Assembly: GCF_004152845.1 (NCBI RefSeq)
Contig: NZ_SEON01000002.1
Coordinates: forward strand, 310,001 to 374,000
Source of the DNA: Sphingobium fuliginis
Lineage (GTDB): Bacteria; Pseudomonadota; Alphaproteobacteria; Sphingomonadales; Sphingomonadaceae
Direction of reading: 5' to 3'
DNA: 64,000 nt
Positions 34,400 through 42,970 of this stretch are shown piece by piece (positions within the stretch are counted from its first letter, which is position 1; each line of letters starts with the position of its first letter). A model generated the notes under the pieces. That model was given only the letters and a program-made list of their open reading frames with translations, was not told the origin of the DNA and made no database searches. The translations under genes and the position numbers were made by a program.

Positions 34400-35989
34400 C
34401 TATCCGTTCTCTGTCTTGGTTGCACTTTTGCGCCGCATCAGCGCCTTCAGGTCCGAGAGCCGATAGGCGCCCGTAAGGAAGCAGGCCACCCCGTACAGCG
34501 CGATTCCCGCGCCGACAAGCACCGCCAGCGCCACATAGCGCTGGACCATCACCCCGCCGAGCCATGGATCGAGCAGCCCTTCGCCGGCATAGAGCGCCCC
34601 GCCCATCACGACCGCCGCCACGGCGAGGCGGGGCAGGCGCCGCCGCAACTGCCCGTCGGCGGCGAAATGGCCGCGCTTCACCAGCGTCGAATAGAGCATC
34701 GCCACATTGACGGTGGAGGACAGCGCCGTCGCCAGCGGCGGCCCGACATGGCCCATCAGCGGGATCAGGACGATGTTCCCGACGATGTTGATGAGGATCG
34801 ACAGCATCGCATAGCGGACCGGCGTCCTGGTGTCCCCGCGCGCATAATAGCCGGGCGTCAGCACCTTCACGAGGACATAGGATGGCAGGCCGATGGAAAA
34901 GGCGGACAGCGCCCAGCCGCAGCGCTCCGCATCCAGCGCGGTGAAGCGGCCATATTGGAACAGGCCCCGCACGATCGGTTCCGCCACGGTGATGAAGGCG
35001 ACGGTCGCGGGCAGGGTCAGGAACAGCGCCAGTTCGATGCCGCGGTTCTGCGTGTCCATGGCCACCTGCTCCTGGCCCGTCGACAGCAGGCGGGAAATGG
35101 TCGGCAGCAATATGGTGCCAAGGCCGATCCCGATCAGCCCCAGCGGCAACTGGTTCAGCCGGTCGGCATAATAGATATAGGTGATGGAGCCTGAGGCGAG
35201 CAGCCAGCCGGACAGGGCGGTGGAGATCAGCAGGTTGATCTGCGAAGCCCCGGCCCCCGCCGCCGCCGGCACGATCAGGCGGAGCAGTTCCTTCACATCC
35301 GCGTCCAGTCGCGGGCGCTTGAGCTTCATCGACACGCCCGCCCGGCGGCAGGCCCAGATCAGCCACAGCAATTGCAGCGCCCCGCCCACGGTGACGGAAA
35401 TCGCCTGCACCTGCGCGGTTTCATATTCGTCGGCGCCGTGGAACAGCCACAGCCCCGCGATCATGGCGATGTTGAGCAGGATCGGCGCGGCGGCATTCAC
35501 CCAGAATTTGTCGAGCGAATTCAATATGCCGCCCAGCAGGGAGGCAAGGCTGATCAGCGCCAGATAGGGCAAGGTGATCCGCGAGAGCGTCACCGCGAAG
35601 GCGAATTGCTCCGGCGTCGGGTTCTGGCGGGAGAAGCCGCCGGAGAGCGCCCATGTGATCGGCCAGGCCGCCGCGATCAGCAGCGCGGTGAAGACGACCA
35701 GCACCGGCAGCAACACGGCCAGCGCCCGCTCAGCGAAGCGATAGCCGTCCGCGACCCCACCCGGCCCCGCCGCCTTGCGGTTGAACATGGGGATGAAGGC
35801 GGCGGAAAAGGCGCCCTCGGCAAAGAGGGCGCGGAACATGTTGGGCAGGCGGAAGGCGACGCCGTTGAAGGCGTCCGACGCGAATCCCGCGCCGACATAG
35901 CGCGCCGCCAGCGAATCACGGACAAGGGCCAGCACCCGGCTGGCGAGCGTCAGCCCGCCCACGGAACCAAGGGCCCTGGCGAGTTTCAT
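34400..35989 (-). CDS. murJ: Lipid II flippase MurJ (MviN)
   Basis: A 529-residue polytopic membrane protein with 13-14 hydrophobic helices. It belongs to the MOP superfamily with the family start LARALGSVGGLTLASRVLALVRD, followed by RLPNMFRALFAEGAFSAAF and a charged central groove. It flips lipid II for peptidoglycan synthesis. The start at 35989 (MKLARALGS) matches the family; the frame extends upstream without support. It is followed by trpS. Confidence 0.95.
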   Translation of the reverse strand: MKLARALGSVGGLTLASRVLALVRDSLAARYVGAGFASDAFNGVAFRLPNMFRALFAEGAFSAAFIPMFNRKAAGPGGVADGYRFAERALAVLLPVLVVFTALLIAAAWPITWALSGGFSRQNPTPEQFAFAVTLSRITLPYLALISLASLLGGILNSLDKFWVNAAAPILLNIAMIAGLWLFHGADEYETAQVQAISVTVGGALQLLWLIWACRRAGVSMKLKRPRLDADVKELLRLIVPAAAGAGASQINLLISTALSGWLLASGSITYIYYADRLNQLPLGLIGIGLGTILLPTISRLLSTGQEQVAMDTQNRGIELALFLTLPATVAFITVAEPIVRGLFQYGRFTALDAERCGWALSAFSIGLPSYVLVKVLTPGYYARGDTRTPVRYAMLSILINIVGNIVLIPLMGHVGPPLATALSSTVNVAMLYSTLVKRGHFAADGQLRRRLPRLAVAAVVMGGALYAGEGLLDPWLGGVMVQRYVALAVLVGAGIALYGVACFLTGAYRLSDLKALMRRKSATKTENG

Positions 35990-36004
35990 GGCAAACCCCC
36001 TCCT

Positions 36005-36091
36005 CCCGTTCGCCCTTGGCTTGTCGAAGGGCTGCACTTCTTCTTCATCGGAAGAAAGTGGCGGGCTTCGACACGCTCAGCCCGAACGGGG
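36005..36091. repeat. REPIN-like pair of inverted repeats
   Basis: Two copies of a repeat in opposite orientation, CGTTCGCCCTTGGCTTGTCG at 36008 and its reverse-complement relative ending GCTCAGCCCGAACGGGG at 36091, flank a 27-bp spacer. Such sequences are dispersed in many proteobacteria. It lies between secB and murJ and may act as a transcript terminator or RNA stabiliser. Confidence 0.6.
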
Positions 36092-36110
36092 GGATGGATC
36101 ATTCCCGGAC

Positions 36111-36608
36111 TCAGGCGTGGCCGGCCGGCTCGCCTGCGGTCTGCGCCATGGCCTGCGCCTGCTGGACATAGAGGCCGCCGAAATCGATGGGATCGAGCAG
36201 CAGCGGCGGGAAGCCGCCGTCGCGGATCGCGTCGGCCAGCACGCGGCGGGCGAAGGGGAAGAGAAGGCGCGGCGCTTCGGCCAGCATGAAGGGCTGCATC
36301 TGGTCCTCGGGCACGTTCCGCATGCCGAAGATCGCGGCATAGACCAGTTCCACGGCAAAGGCGGTGCCCTGCGGCGCGGTGGCCTTGACCTCGATCTTCA
36401 GGGATACTTCGACGACTTCCTCGCCCACCTTGTCGGCGCCGATGTTGAACTGCACGTCGATCTGCGGCTGGTCCTGCCACTGATAGACGGCGGGCGCATT
36501 GGGATTTTCGAAGGACATGTCCTTCACATATTGGCTGATCAGCGCGATCTGGGGGCCATTGTCGGCGCCATTGCCGGTGGTCTGAATGGTATCGGCTTCC
36601 TCGGCCAT
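36111..36608 (-). CDS. secB: Protein-export chaperone SecB
   Basis: Homotetrameric cytosolic chaperone, 165 residues, the usual length for alphaproteobacteria. Conserved blocks are QYVKDMSFENPNAP, IEVKATAPQGTAFAVELVYA and LLFPFARRVLADAIRDGGFPPLLLDPIDFG. It keeps secreted proteins unfolded for SecA. The start at 36608 (MAEEADTI) follows an AGGGAAA site. It is divergent from the Tim44-domain gene. Confidence 0.97.
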   Translation of the reverse strand: MAEEADTIQTTGNGADNGPQIALISQYVKDMSFENPNAPAVYQWQDQPQIDVQFNIGADKVGEEVVEVSLKIEVKATAPQGTAFAVELVYAAIFGMRNVPEDQMQPFMLAEAPRLLFPFARRVLADAIRDGGFPPLLLDPIDFGGLYVQQAQAMAQTAGEPAGHA

Positions 36609-36796
36609 CTCATTTCCCTGGTTTTTAAGGTTTGCCTGGCGGGCGGAATGTCCGCGCATGTCGATCCGCGCGCTTAGCAGGGGCGGCAGGAGGGGGCAAT
36701 GCGGCACATGAAAAGCGGCCATTTGAATATGCGGGGAAACATGCCTATGTTGGTTGCGTTACAGTTTCAGATTCAGTCCAAAGGGTGCCTGACCCC

Positions 36797-37453
36797 GTGT
36801 ATGTGATCGTCATCCTCGCCATGATTGCCGGCTTTCTGGCGTTGCGGCTTTATTCGGTGCTCGGCAAGCGGACCGGGCATGAGCAGGAGCCTGCGCTTCG
36901 CCCGGCGGAGGAACGCGCCAAGGTGACGATCGTGCAGCCGCGCCCGGTTCCGGAAATGGCGGGCGATTCGGTGCGGCTGTCGGACGGGCTGATCGCTCCC
37001 GGCGGCGAAGCGGGCGTCCGCGCGCTGATCGCGGCCGACCGCAGCTTCGACGTGCCCCAGTTCGTGGAGGGCGCCAAGGCCGCCTACAAGATGGTGCTGG
37101 AGGCGTTCTGGCGCGGCGACCGGCAGGAACTGGAATGGCTTTGCGATGCCGATGTTCTCGCCTCCTTCGAGGAAGCGATCGCGGCGCGGGAGGCGGAGGG
37201 CCATGTCCTCGACAACCGCCTGGTCCGCATGGAAAAGGTGCAGATCGTCGATGCGGGCGTCACTGGCCGCATGGCGGAGATTTCCCTGCGTTTCGAGGCG
37301 GACATCGCCGCCGTCACCCGCGACCGCGACGGCAATGTCGTCGCCGGTTCGCTGACCGACGCTGTCGGCACCAACGACATCTGGACCTTCACGCGCGACC
37401 TGCGCAGCACCGATCCCAACTGGAAGCTCAGCGAGACCGACGAGGCGGCATGA
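36797..37453 (+). CDS. Tim44-domain protein (TimA-like)
   Basis: A 218-residue membrane-anchored protein. It has an N-terminal helix (YVIVILAMIAGFLALRLYSVLG), a disordered linker, and a Tim44-like domain from about residue 80 (VPQFVEGAKAAYKMVLEAFWRGD... to the end). The mitochondrial homologue tethers Hsp70; alphaproteobacterial TimA genes are found next to secB in this order. Start GTG at 36797 gives the conserved beginning of the family. The ATGA overlap shows coupling to mltA. Confidence 0.8.
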   Translation: MYVIVILAMIAGFLALRLYSVLGKRTGHEQEPALRPAEERAKVTIVQPRPVPEMAGDSVRLSDGLIAPGGEAGVRALIAADRSFDVPQFVEGAKAAYKMVLEAFWRGDRQELEWLCDADVLASFEEAIAAREAEGHVLDNRLVRMEKVQIVDAGVTGRMAEISLRFEADIAAVTRDRDGNVVAGSLTDAVGTNDIWTFTRDLRSTDPNWKLSETDEAA

Positions 37454-38706
37454 GCCTTCGTCAGTCGTGGGGCGCGCTGGCCGCGGCTTTGCTGCTGTCC
37501 GCTTGCGCCGGCGGCGTGATTCCGCCCGGCGCGGGTGGGCCTGCCCCCTCAAGGCCGCCTTGCGGCGCTGAGACCGCAACCCGCCCCGTTCCCGCCACTC
37601 CCCGTCCGCCCGTGGCGGTCACGCCTCCCGCGACCGCGCCGGCCGATACAGCCAATGCCGTCAGCGCCGGAATCGCCCCCGGCCCGGCCATCACCGACCT
37701 CATTCCGTCGGGCGAGCGTTCGCGCAAGGCGTTGCAGGCGTTCCGCCTCTCCTGCCCTTCGCTGATGCGGCGGGGCGACCAGAGCGGACTGACGCGCGGC
37801 ACGGACTGGAACAGCGCCTGCGCCGCCGCGTCGAGCTGGCCGGAGGCGTCGGCCGGCGAATTTTTCGCCCGCTATTTCGAAGCGGTGCAGGTGGGCGACG
37901 GAAAGGCCTTCGTCACCGGCTATTATGAGCCGGAAATCGCGGGGTCGCGCACGCGGCAGCCGGGTTACGAGGTGCCGATCTACCGCCGCCCGCCCACGCT
38001 CATCGACGTCAATCTGGGCCAGTTCAGCGACAGCCTGAAGGGCAGGACCATTCGCGGCAAGGTGGACGGCAGCAATCTGGTGCCGTTCGACGAACGGTCG
38101 CAGATCGTTTCGGGGTCGCTCGCCGGCAAGGGGCTGGAACTGGCATGGGCCGCCGATCCGGTGGAATTCTTCTTCCTCCAGGTGCAGGGCAGCGGCCGCC
38201 TGCTGCTGCCCGACGGCGGCGTGATGCGGATCGGCTATGACGGGCAGAATGGCCGCGACTATACCGGCATCGGCAAGCTGATGAAGGATCGCGGCCTCAT
38301 CCAGGCCGGGTCGATGCAGGACATCATGCAATATCTGCGCGCCCATCCGGCCGAGGGCGCGGCGATCATGAACGAGAACAAGAGCTTCGTCTTCTTCCGG
38401 GAACTGACCGGCGCCGGCCCGCTGGGCGCGATGGGCGTCGCCGTGACGCCCGAAGCGACGGTGGCGGCCGATCCCCGCTATGTGCCGCTGGGCGCGCCGG
38501 TGCTGCTCTCGCTGGACCGGGCGGAACCCAATGGCATCTGGATCGCGCAGGATACCGGCGGCGCGATCAAGGGCGCAAACCGCTTCGACAGCTTCTGGGG
38601 CGCCGGCAGCAATGCGCGCAGCATCGCGGGCGGCATGTCGGCGCGGGGCAGCGCGCTGATCCTGCTGCCGCTCGGGTCGGCGGCGCGCCTGGGTCAGCAG
38701 CCCTGA
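37450..38706 (+). CDS. mltA: Murein transglycosylase MltA
   Basis: A 418-residue lytic transglycosylase. It has a lipobox (LLLSACAGG), a proline-rich linker to about residue 75, a beta-barrel domain with VTGYYEPEIAGSRTRQPGYE, and a C-terminal 3D domain. The catalytic aspartate lies in AQDTGGAIKGANRFD (about residue 362); DPVEFFFLQVQGSG precedes the second lobe. It cleaves the glycan strand of peptidoglycan to 1,6-anhydro ends. The ATG at 37450 overlaps the Tim44-domain stop. Confidence 0.92.
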   Translation: MSLRQSWGALAAALLLSACAGGVIPPGAGGPAPSRPPCGAETATRPVPATPRPPVAVTPPATAPADTANAVSAGIAPGPAITDLIPSGERSRKALQAFRLSCPSLMRRGDQSGLTRGTDWNSACAAASSWPEASAGEFFARYFEAVQVGDGKAFVTGYYEPEIAGSRTRQPGYEVPIYRRPPTLIDVNLGQFSDSLKGRTIRGKVDGSNLVPFDERSQIVSGSLAGKGLELAWAADPVEFFFLQVQGSGRLLLPDGGVMRIGYDGQNGRDYTGIGKLMKDRGLIQAGSMQDIMQYLRAHPAEGAAIMNENKSFVFFRELTGAGPLGAMGVAVTPEATVAADPRYVPLGAPVLLSLDRAEPNGIWIAQDTGGAIKGANRFDSFWGAGSNARSIAGGMSARGSALILLPLGSAARLGQQP

Positions 38707-38718
38707 CATCATGCTGCG

Positions 38719-39252
38719 ATGCCCCGACGCGGTCTCACCTCCGATGAACAGGCGCTCTGGACGGCGCTGACCCGCTCCGTAAGGCCGCTGAGGCCGGGCG
38801 CGCGCATCTCTTCCCTTCCGACGCCGCCAACCCCCGCAAAGGACGGGACAGGGTTAACGGCTCCGTCCGTTCAGGCAGTCGCGACGGCCCCGGCGCGCAC
38901 TCCCGCAGCCACTCTGGATTCTGGCTGGGAGCGCCGAATCCGTAGCGGAAATCTGACCCCGGACATGACCATAGACCTGCACGGCCACAGCCTGTCGGCG
39001 GCCCATTCGCGGCTTAACCAGGCGCTGGCCTCGGCCTGGGCCAGGGACGTGCGAATATTGCTGGTGGTCACCGGGAAACCGCCGAAAAGCCCCTCCGCCA
39101 GCGGCGGTTCGCGGCGGGGCGCCATCCGTGGCGAGATCGGTCACTGGCTGGAAACCAGCAGCTATGCAGACCGCATCGCCAGCGTGCGGATCGCGCATCG
39201 GCGCCATGGCGGCGACGGCGCGCTCTACGTCATCCTGCGGCGCAAAAAATAA
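38719..39252 (+). CDS. Smr-domain protein
   Basis: A 177-residue protein. A disordered Pro/Ala/Ser-rich N-terminus leads to an Smr (MutS2-like) domain, residues 85-175, with TIDLHGHSLSAAHSRL (the DLHG motif) and a basic C-terminal region RIAHRRHGGDGALYVIL. Smr domains bind or nick nucleic acids or act on stalled ribosomes. The typical conserved GxGxHS triad has become HRRHGGDG, which may reduce nuclease activity. It follows mltA by 12 bases. Confidence 0.8.
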   Translation: MPRRGLTSDEQALWTALTRSVRPLRPGARISSLPTPPTPAKDGTGLTAPSVQAVATAPARTPAATLDSGWERRIRSGNLTPDMTIDLHGHSLSAAHSRLNQALASAWARDVRILLVVTGKPPKSPSASGGSRRGAIRGEIGHWLETSSYADRIASVRIAHRRHGGDGALYVILRRKK

Positions 39253-39347
39253 GCCTTTCGGACTGATTCACTGACCTTTTCTTAACCACTGTCCTTCATA
39301 TCCCACTGATCCAGTCCAACGCCGGACTGGCGGGGGTAGGGAGACTC

Positions 39348-41027
39348 ATGCAGGGCGTGACATTGACGAGCCGCGCCACTGCCTTCGCCTGCGCCGCGGG
39401 GGCGCTGGTGTTCATCCTGTCGCTGGTCCTTGGGCAGGGGCAGGCGACCGACATGGACGGCATCGGCCGCTCCCTCATCATCGCGATCCTGTGCGGCACG
39501 CTCAGCTGGGCCTCCGCCCGCCGTACCGTGGCCACCACCGCCAGCGCCATCGACGGTGCGACCGAACGCCTGCTGGCGGCGGCCCATGGCGACCTGCAAT
39601 CCGCCGTGCCGCGGGACATAGGCCGGGAATTGCCCGACCTGTCCGTGGCGATGGAAAGCCTGTTCAGTCAGGTCCGCACGAACCTGGACCATGTGCAGGC
39701 GCTCGCGCTGTTCGATCAGGTGACCGGCCTTCCCAACCGCGCCAGCTTCTGCCGGCAGGTCGAACGGCTGCTGGCGGAACGCAGCGAAGAAGGGCTTGCG
39801 GCCCTGTTCTTCATCGACCTGGACGGGTTCAAGGGCGTGAACGACACGCTGGGCCATGCGGCGGGCGACCAGTTGCTGGCGCGCGTTGCCGGCCGCCTGC
39901 GCGAAGTCGCCATGGCGCAGGCCAGCGCGGGCGCGGGCGATTGCCTGATCGGCCGCCTGGCGGGCGATGAATTCACCCTGTTCGTCCCCAGCATGCCCGA
40001 TCTCGACACGGCCGGCCGCATTGCCCGCGCCATCCAGTTCGCGCTGCGCGAACGCTTCGACCTCGGCAGCCAGCATATCGACCTGGGCGCGTCCATCGGC
40101 GTCGCCTGCTATCCCGAACATGGCGACACGCTGCCCGCGCTGCTGCGATCGGCGGACATCGCCATGTATCATGCCAAGCATCAGGGCCGTAACCGGGCCG
40201 AGATGTTCACCACCGAACTGGCGCTGGAAGCCGCCGACCGCGCGGAGCTGGAGCGCGACCTGCTGCTGGGCCTGCAACGGGACGAGTTCCTCCTCGAATT
40301 CCAGCCGCAGATCGAAATTTCCAGCGGCCGGGCGATCGGCGCCGAAGCGCTGATCCGCTGGGTGCATCCGGAACGCGATCTGGTGATGCCCGGCTCCTTC
40401 GTGCCGATTGCGGAGGAAAGCGGCGCCATCGTGGCGCTGGGCGACTGGGTCATGAGCCGCGTGTGCGAAACGGCGGCGCGCTGGGCGCAGGCCGGGGTAA
40501 GGCAGCGGATCGCGATCAACATCTCCTCCCGCGAACTGGGGCAGGCCGACTTCTTCATGCGCCTGCGCCATGCGATAGACGCGCATCGGGCGCCGGCGAT
40601 CATGCTGGAACTGGAGATCACGGAATCGCTCGCGATGGAGATGAAGTCGCGGACGCTGGACCAGATCCGCGCCCTGCGGCGCGACGGCGTGCGCATCGCC
40701 ATCGACGATTTCGGGACCGGCTATTCCAACCTCTCGCGGCTGCGCGAACTGCCGGTCGACCGGGTGAAGATCGACCGGTCGCTCGTCCGCGACATCGCCG
40801 TTTCGGCTGAAGCGCGCACGATCTGCAGCGCCGTCGTCGGGCTGATCCAGGGACTGGGCATGGAAGTGGTAGTCGAGGGGGTGGAGACAGAGGCGCAGAT
40901 GGAAATGCTGCGCGTGATCGGCTGCACGCTGTTCCAGGGCTATCATCTGGCCCGGCCCATGGGGGAGGAGGATTATCTCGCCCGCTTCGCCGCGCCCGCG
41001 CCGCTGGTCCGGCATCGCTCCGTCTGA
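39348..41027 (+). CDS. GGDEF/EAL cyclic di-GMP protein
   Basis: A 559-residue inner-membrane signalling protein. Two transmembrane segments (residues 11-30 and 41-58) are followed by a short HAMP-like helix. The GGDEF domain (about 125-290) carries AGDEF instead of GGDEF (RLAGDEFTLF). The EAL domain (about 305-550) carries EALIRW, NISSREL and DDFGTGYSNLSRL, which look complete. The protein probably degrades cyclic di-GMP; the cyclase half may be inactive or reduced, though AGDEF variants with activity exist. It is transcribed alone. Confidence 0.9.
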   Translation: MQGVTLTSRATAFACAAGALVFILSLVLGQGQATDMDGIGRSLIIAILCGTLSWASARRTVATTASAIDGATERLLAAAHGDLQSAVPRDIGRELPDLSVAMESLFSQVRTNLDHVQALALFDQVTGLPNRASFCRQVERLLAERSEEGLAALFFIDLDGFKGVNDTLGHAAGDQLLARVAGRLREVAMAQASAGAGDCLIGRLAGDEFTLFVPSMPDLDTAGRIARAIQFALRERFDLGSQHIDLGASIGVACYPEHGDTLPALLRSADIAMYHAKHQGRNRAEMFTTELALEAADRAELERDLLLGLQRDEFLLEFQPQIEISSGRAIGAEALIRWVHPERDLVMPGSFVPIAEESGAIVALGDWVMSRVCETAARWAQAGVRQRIAINISSRELGQADFFMRLRHAIDAHRAPAIMLELEITESLAMEMKSRTLDQIRALRRDGVRIAIDDFGTGYSNLSRLRELPVDRVKIDRSLVRDIAVSAEARTICSAVVGLIQGLGMEVVVEGVETEAQMEMLRVIGCTLFQGYHLARPMGEEDYLARFAAPAPLVRHRSV

Positions 41028-41129
41028 AGCGGATGGCCATGCGCATCCCGCTCCTCATGGGGCGGGATTTCATTCCCTTCCGTCATGACCGGGTTCCTGC
41101 CCTTCGACAGGACCGGGACAGGCCGTTCC

Positions 41130-41202
41130 GCGCAACGCTCCAAGCTTTTGTTGCCGCATCCTTTTAGGCGCAAAACCGGTTCCCACTTTTGCGCACGATG
41201 CC
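41130..41202 (-). repeat. Dispersed hairpin repeat, copy 1
   Basis: Read on the minus strand it is GGCATCGTGCGCAAAAGTGG, then AACCGGTTTTGCGCC and AAAAGGATGCGGCAACAAAAG. It contains the hairpin GCGCAAAA-GTGGGAACCGG-TTTTGCGC. It ends directly at the dapE stop. Very similar copies are at 63313-63417 and, diverged, at 44001-44120. Confidence 0.75.
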
Positions 41203-42345
41203 CTAGCTCGCCAGCGCCTTCGCCGTAACCAGCCGGTAGATTTCGGTGAGGTCGCGCAGGTCGGCCAGCGCCACCGCCTCGTCCAGCTTGTGCATGGTCG
41301 CATTGTTGAGGCCGAATTCCACCACCGGGCACAGGCGCGAGAGGAAGCGCGCGTCGGACGTGCCGCCGGTGGTCGACAGGTCCGCCTCCACCCCCGTCAC
41401 GTCCCGGATCGCGCCCGCGACCATGTCCGACAGCATGCCCGGCTCGGTCAGAAAGGGTTCGCCGCTGATCTTCGCTTCCACCCTGCCCCCTTCGGCCGCG
41501 GCGATGGCGGTGATGCGGTCGACCAGTTCCGCGCCGCCATGTTCATTGTTGAAACGGATCGAGATGCGCGCCTGCGCCGCGGCGGGGATGACGTTGGTCG
41601 TCGGATTGCCGACATCCAGATTGGTGATCTCGATATTGCTCGCCTGGAACCAGTCATTGCCCTCGTCCAGCACCAGCGCATCGATGGCGGACAGGATGCG
41701 GATCAGGCGCGGGATCGGATTGTCGGCCAGATGCGGATAGGCGACATGGCCCTGCACGCCGTCGACATGGATCCACATGTTGACCGATCCGCGCCGGCCG
41801 ATCTTGATGACATCGCCCAACCGCTGCGAGGAGGTCGGCTCGCCCACCAGGCAAAGGTCGGGACGCAGCCCATGGGCGGCCATCCGCTCCATCAGGGCCA
41901 GCGTGCCATGCACAGCCGCGCCTTCCTCATCGCCGGTGATGATCAGGCTGATCGTGCCGGGCAGGTCTTCGGGCAGGTGGTGCAGGGCGGCGACATAGGC
42001 GGCGATGGCGCCCTTCATGTCGACGGCGCCGCGCCCGTAGAGCAACTCGCCGCGCACCTCCGGCCGGAAGGGATCGCTCGCCCAGCCATTGCCCGGCGGG
42101 ACCACATCCAGATGCCCGGCAAAGGCGAAATGCCTGCCCGGCCCCGTCGTCCGCCATGCCAGCAGATTTTCCACCGGGCCGTCCGGCGCCTCCCCCGCCA
42201 GGAAGCGGTCGACGGTAAAGCCCAGCGGTTTCAGCATCGCCTCCAGCACGGCGAAGACATCTCCCGTGGCCGGTGTGACGGAGGGACAGGCGATCAGCTT
42301 CTCGGCTATGTCGATCGGGTTTGCATCGGCGCTGGTCTTGTTCAT
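41203..42345 (-). CDS. dapE: Succinyl-diaminopimelate desuccinylase
   Basis: A zinc hydrolase of the M20 family, 380 residues. Metal site residues are seen in FAFAGHLDVVPPGNGW (His) and DEEGAAVHGT (Glu), with the dimerisation domain at about 180-290 and GGTSDARFL near the C-terminus. It removes succinate from N-succinyl-LL-diaminopimelate in lysine and peptidoglycan synthesis. The start is the ATG at 42345. It faces the cupin gene across a tandem repeat region. Confidence 0.95.
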   Translation of the reverse strand: MNKTSADANPIDIAEKLIACPSVTPATGDVFAVLEAMLKPLGFTVDRFLAGEAPDGPVENLLAWRTTGPGRHFAFAGHLDVVPPGNGWASDPFRPEVRGELLYGRGAVDMKGAIAAYVAALHHLPEDLPGTISLIITGDEEGAAVHGTLALMERMAAHGLRPDLCLVGEPTSSQRLGDVIKIGRRGSVNMWIHVDGVQGHVAYPHLADNPIPRLIRILSAIDALVLDEGNDWFQASNIEITNLDVGNPTTNVIPAAAQARISIRFNNEHGGAELVDRITAIAAAEGGRVEAKISGEPFLTEPGMLSDMVAGAIRDVTGVEADLSTTGGTSDARFLSRLCPVVEFGLNNATMHKLDEAVALADLRDLTEIYRLVTAKALAS

Positions 42346-42359
42346 GGGGTTGCGTTAGA

Positions 42360-42496
42360 GCATTTTGAAGCTGGCCGAAACAGTCAGCGGCTCGCAAAAT
42401 GCGTGCAGCCGACGTGCATTTTGAAGCTGGCTGAAACAGTCAGCGGCTCGCAAAATGCGGTGGCGCACAGCGCGCATTTTGAAGCTGGCGGGACCG
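42360..42496. repeat. Tandem array of hairpin units (56-58 bp period)
   Basis: Units begin at 42360 and 42416, and a partial unit begins at 42474. Each starts GCATTTTGAAGCTGGC; the two full units contain CGCAAAATGC as the inverted copy of the first bases, so each forms a stem-loop. Units 1 and 2 differ by few bases over the first 44. It lies between divergent dapE and the cupin gene. Confidence 0.8.
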
Positions 42497-42526
42497 CCGG
42501 CGCCGACGCCGGCAGGAGGATATGTC

Positions 42527-42970
42527 ATGCCCAGGATCGACCTTGCCGCCATCGAACAGACCAATCGGACGGGCTATCCGCCCGAATATGCGGATGCGGT
42601 GGCGGGGCGATGGGTGCGCAGGCTGGGACCGGCGACCGGCCTTTCCGATTTCGGCATCAGCCATGTGGTACTGAAGCCCGGCGCCGCATCCTCCCAACGG
42701 CACTGGCATGAGGATGAGGACGAATTCCTCGTCATGCTGAGCGGCGAAGCGATGCTGATCGAGGAAGGAAGCCGAACGGCCCTGCACGGCGGCGACATGG
42801 CCTCCTTCCCGAAGGGCGATCCCAATGGCCATCATCTGGTGAATGAAAGCGGCGAGGATTGCGCCTTCCTGGTCGTCGGGCGCGTTCCGCTGGGCGATGC
42901 GCATTATCCCGACATCGACATGCAGTGGGTCGAGGGCAGCTACCGCCGCAAGAATGGAAGCAGTTTTTGA
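42527..42970 (+). CDS. Cupin-domain protein
   Basis: A 147-residue cupin. It has a single beta-barrel (residues 40-120) with the motif HWHEDEDEFLVMLSGEAMLIEEG (metal-binding His-His-Glu, in shortened form) and the second motif FPKGDPNGHHLVNES with its His. It may bind a metal and act on small molecules, or be a non-enzymatic sensor; substrate unknown. AGGAGG lies 7 bases before the ATG. Its stop overlaps the next gene's TTG. Confidence 0.8.
   Translation: MPRIDLAAIEQTNRTGYPPEYADAVAGRWVRRLGPATGLSDFGISHVVLKPGAASSQRHWHEDEDEFLVMLSGEAMLIEEGSRTALHGGDMASFPKGDPNGHHLVNESGEDCAFLVVGRVPLGDAHYPDIDMQWVEGSYRRKNGSSF

Noticed and set aside
37549..38712. 387-residue minus-strand frame
   Set aside because: Antisense of mltA, which has a clear lipobox and 3D domain.
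42360..42496. Tandem repeat considered as a CRISPR array
   Set aside because: Units are self-complementary, adjoining sequence is not a set of unique equal-length spacers, and no cas genes are present.
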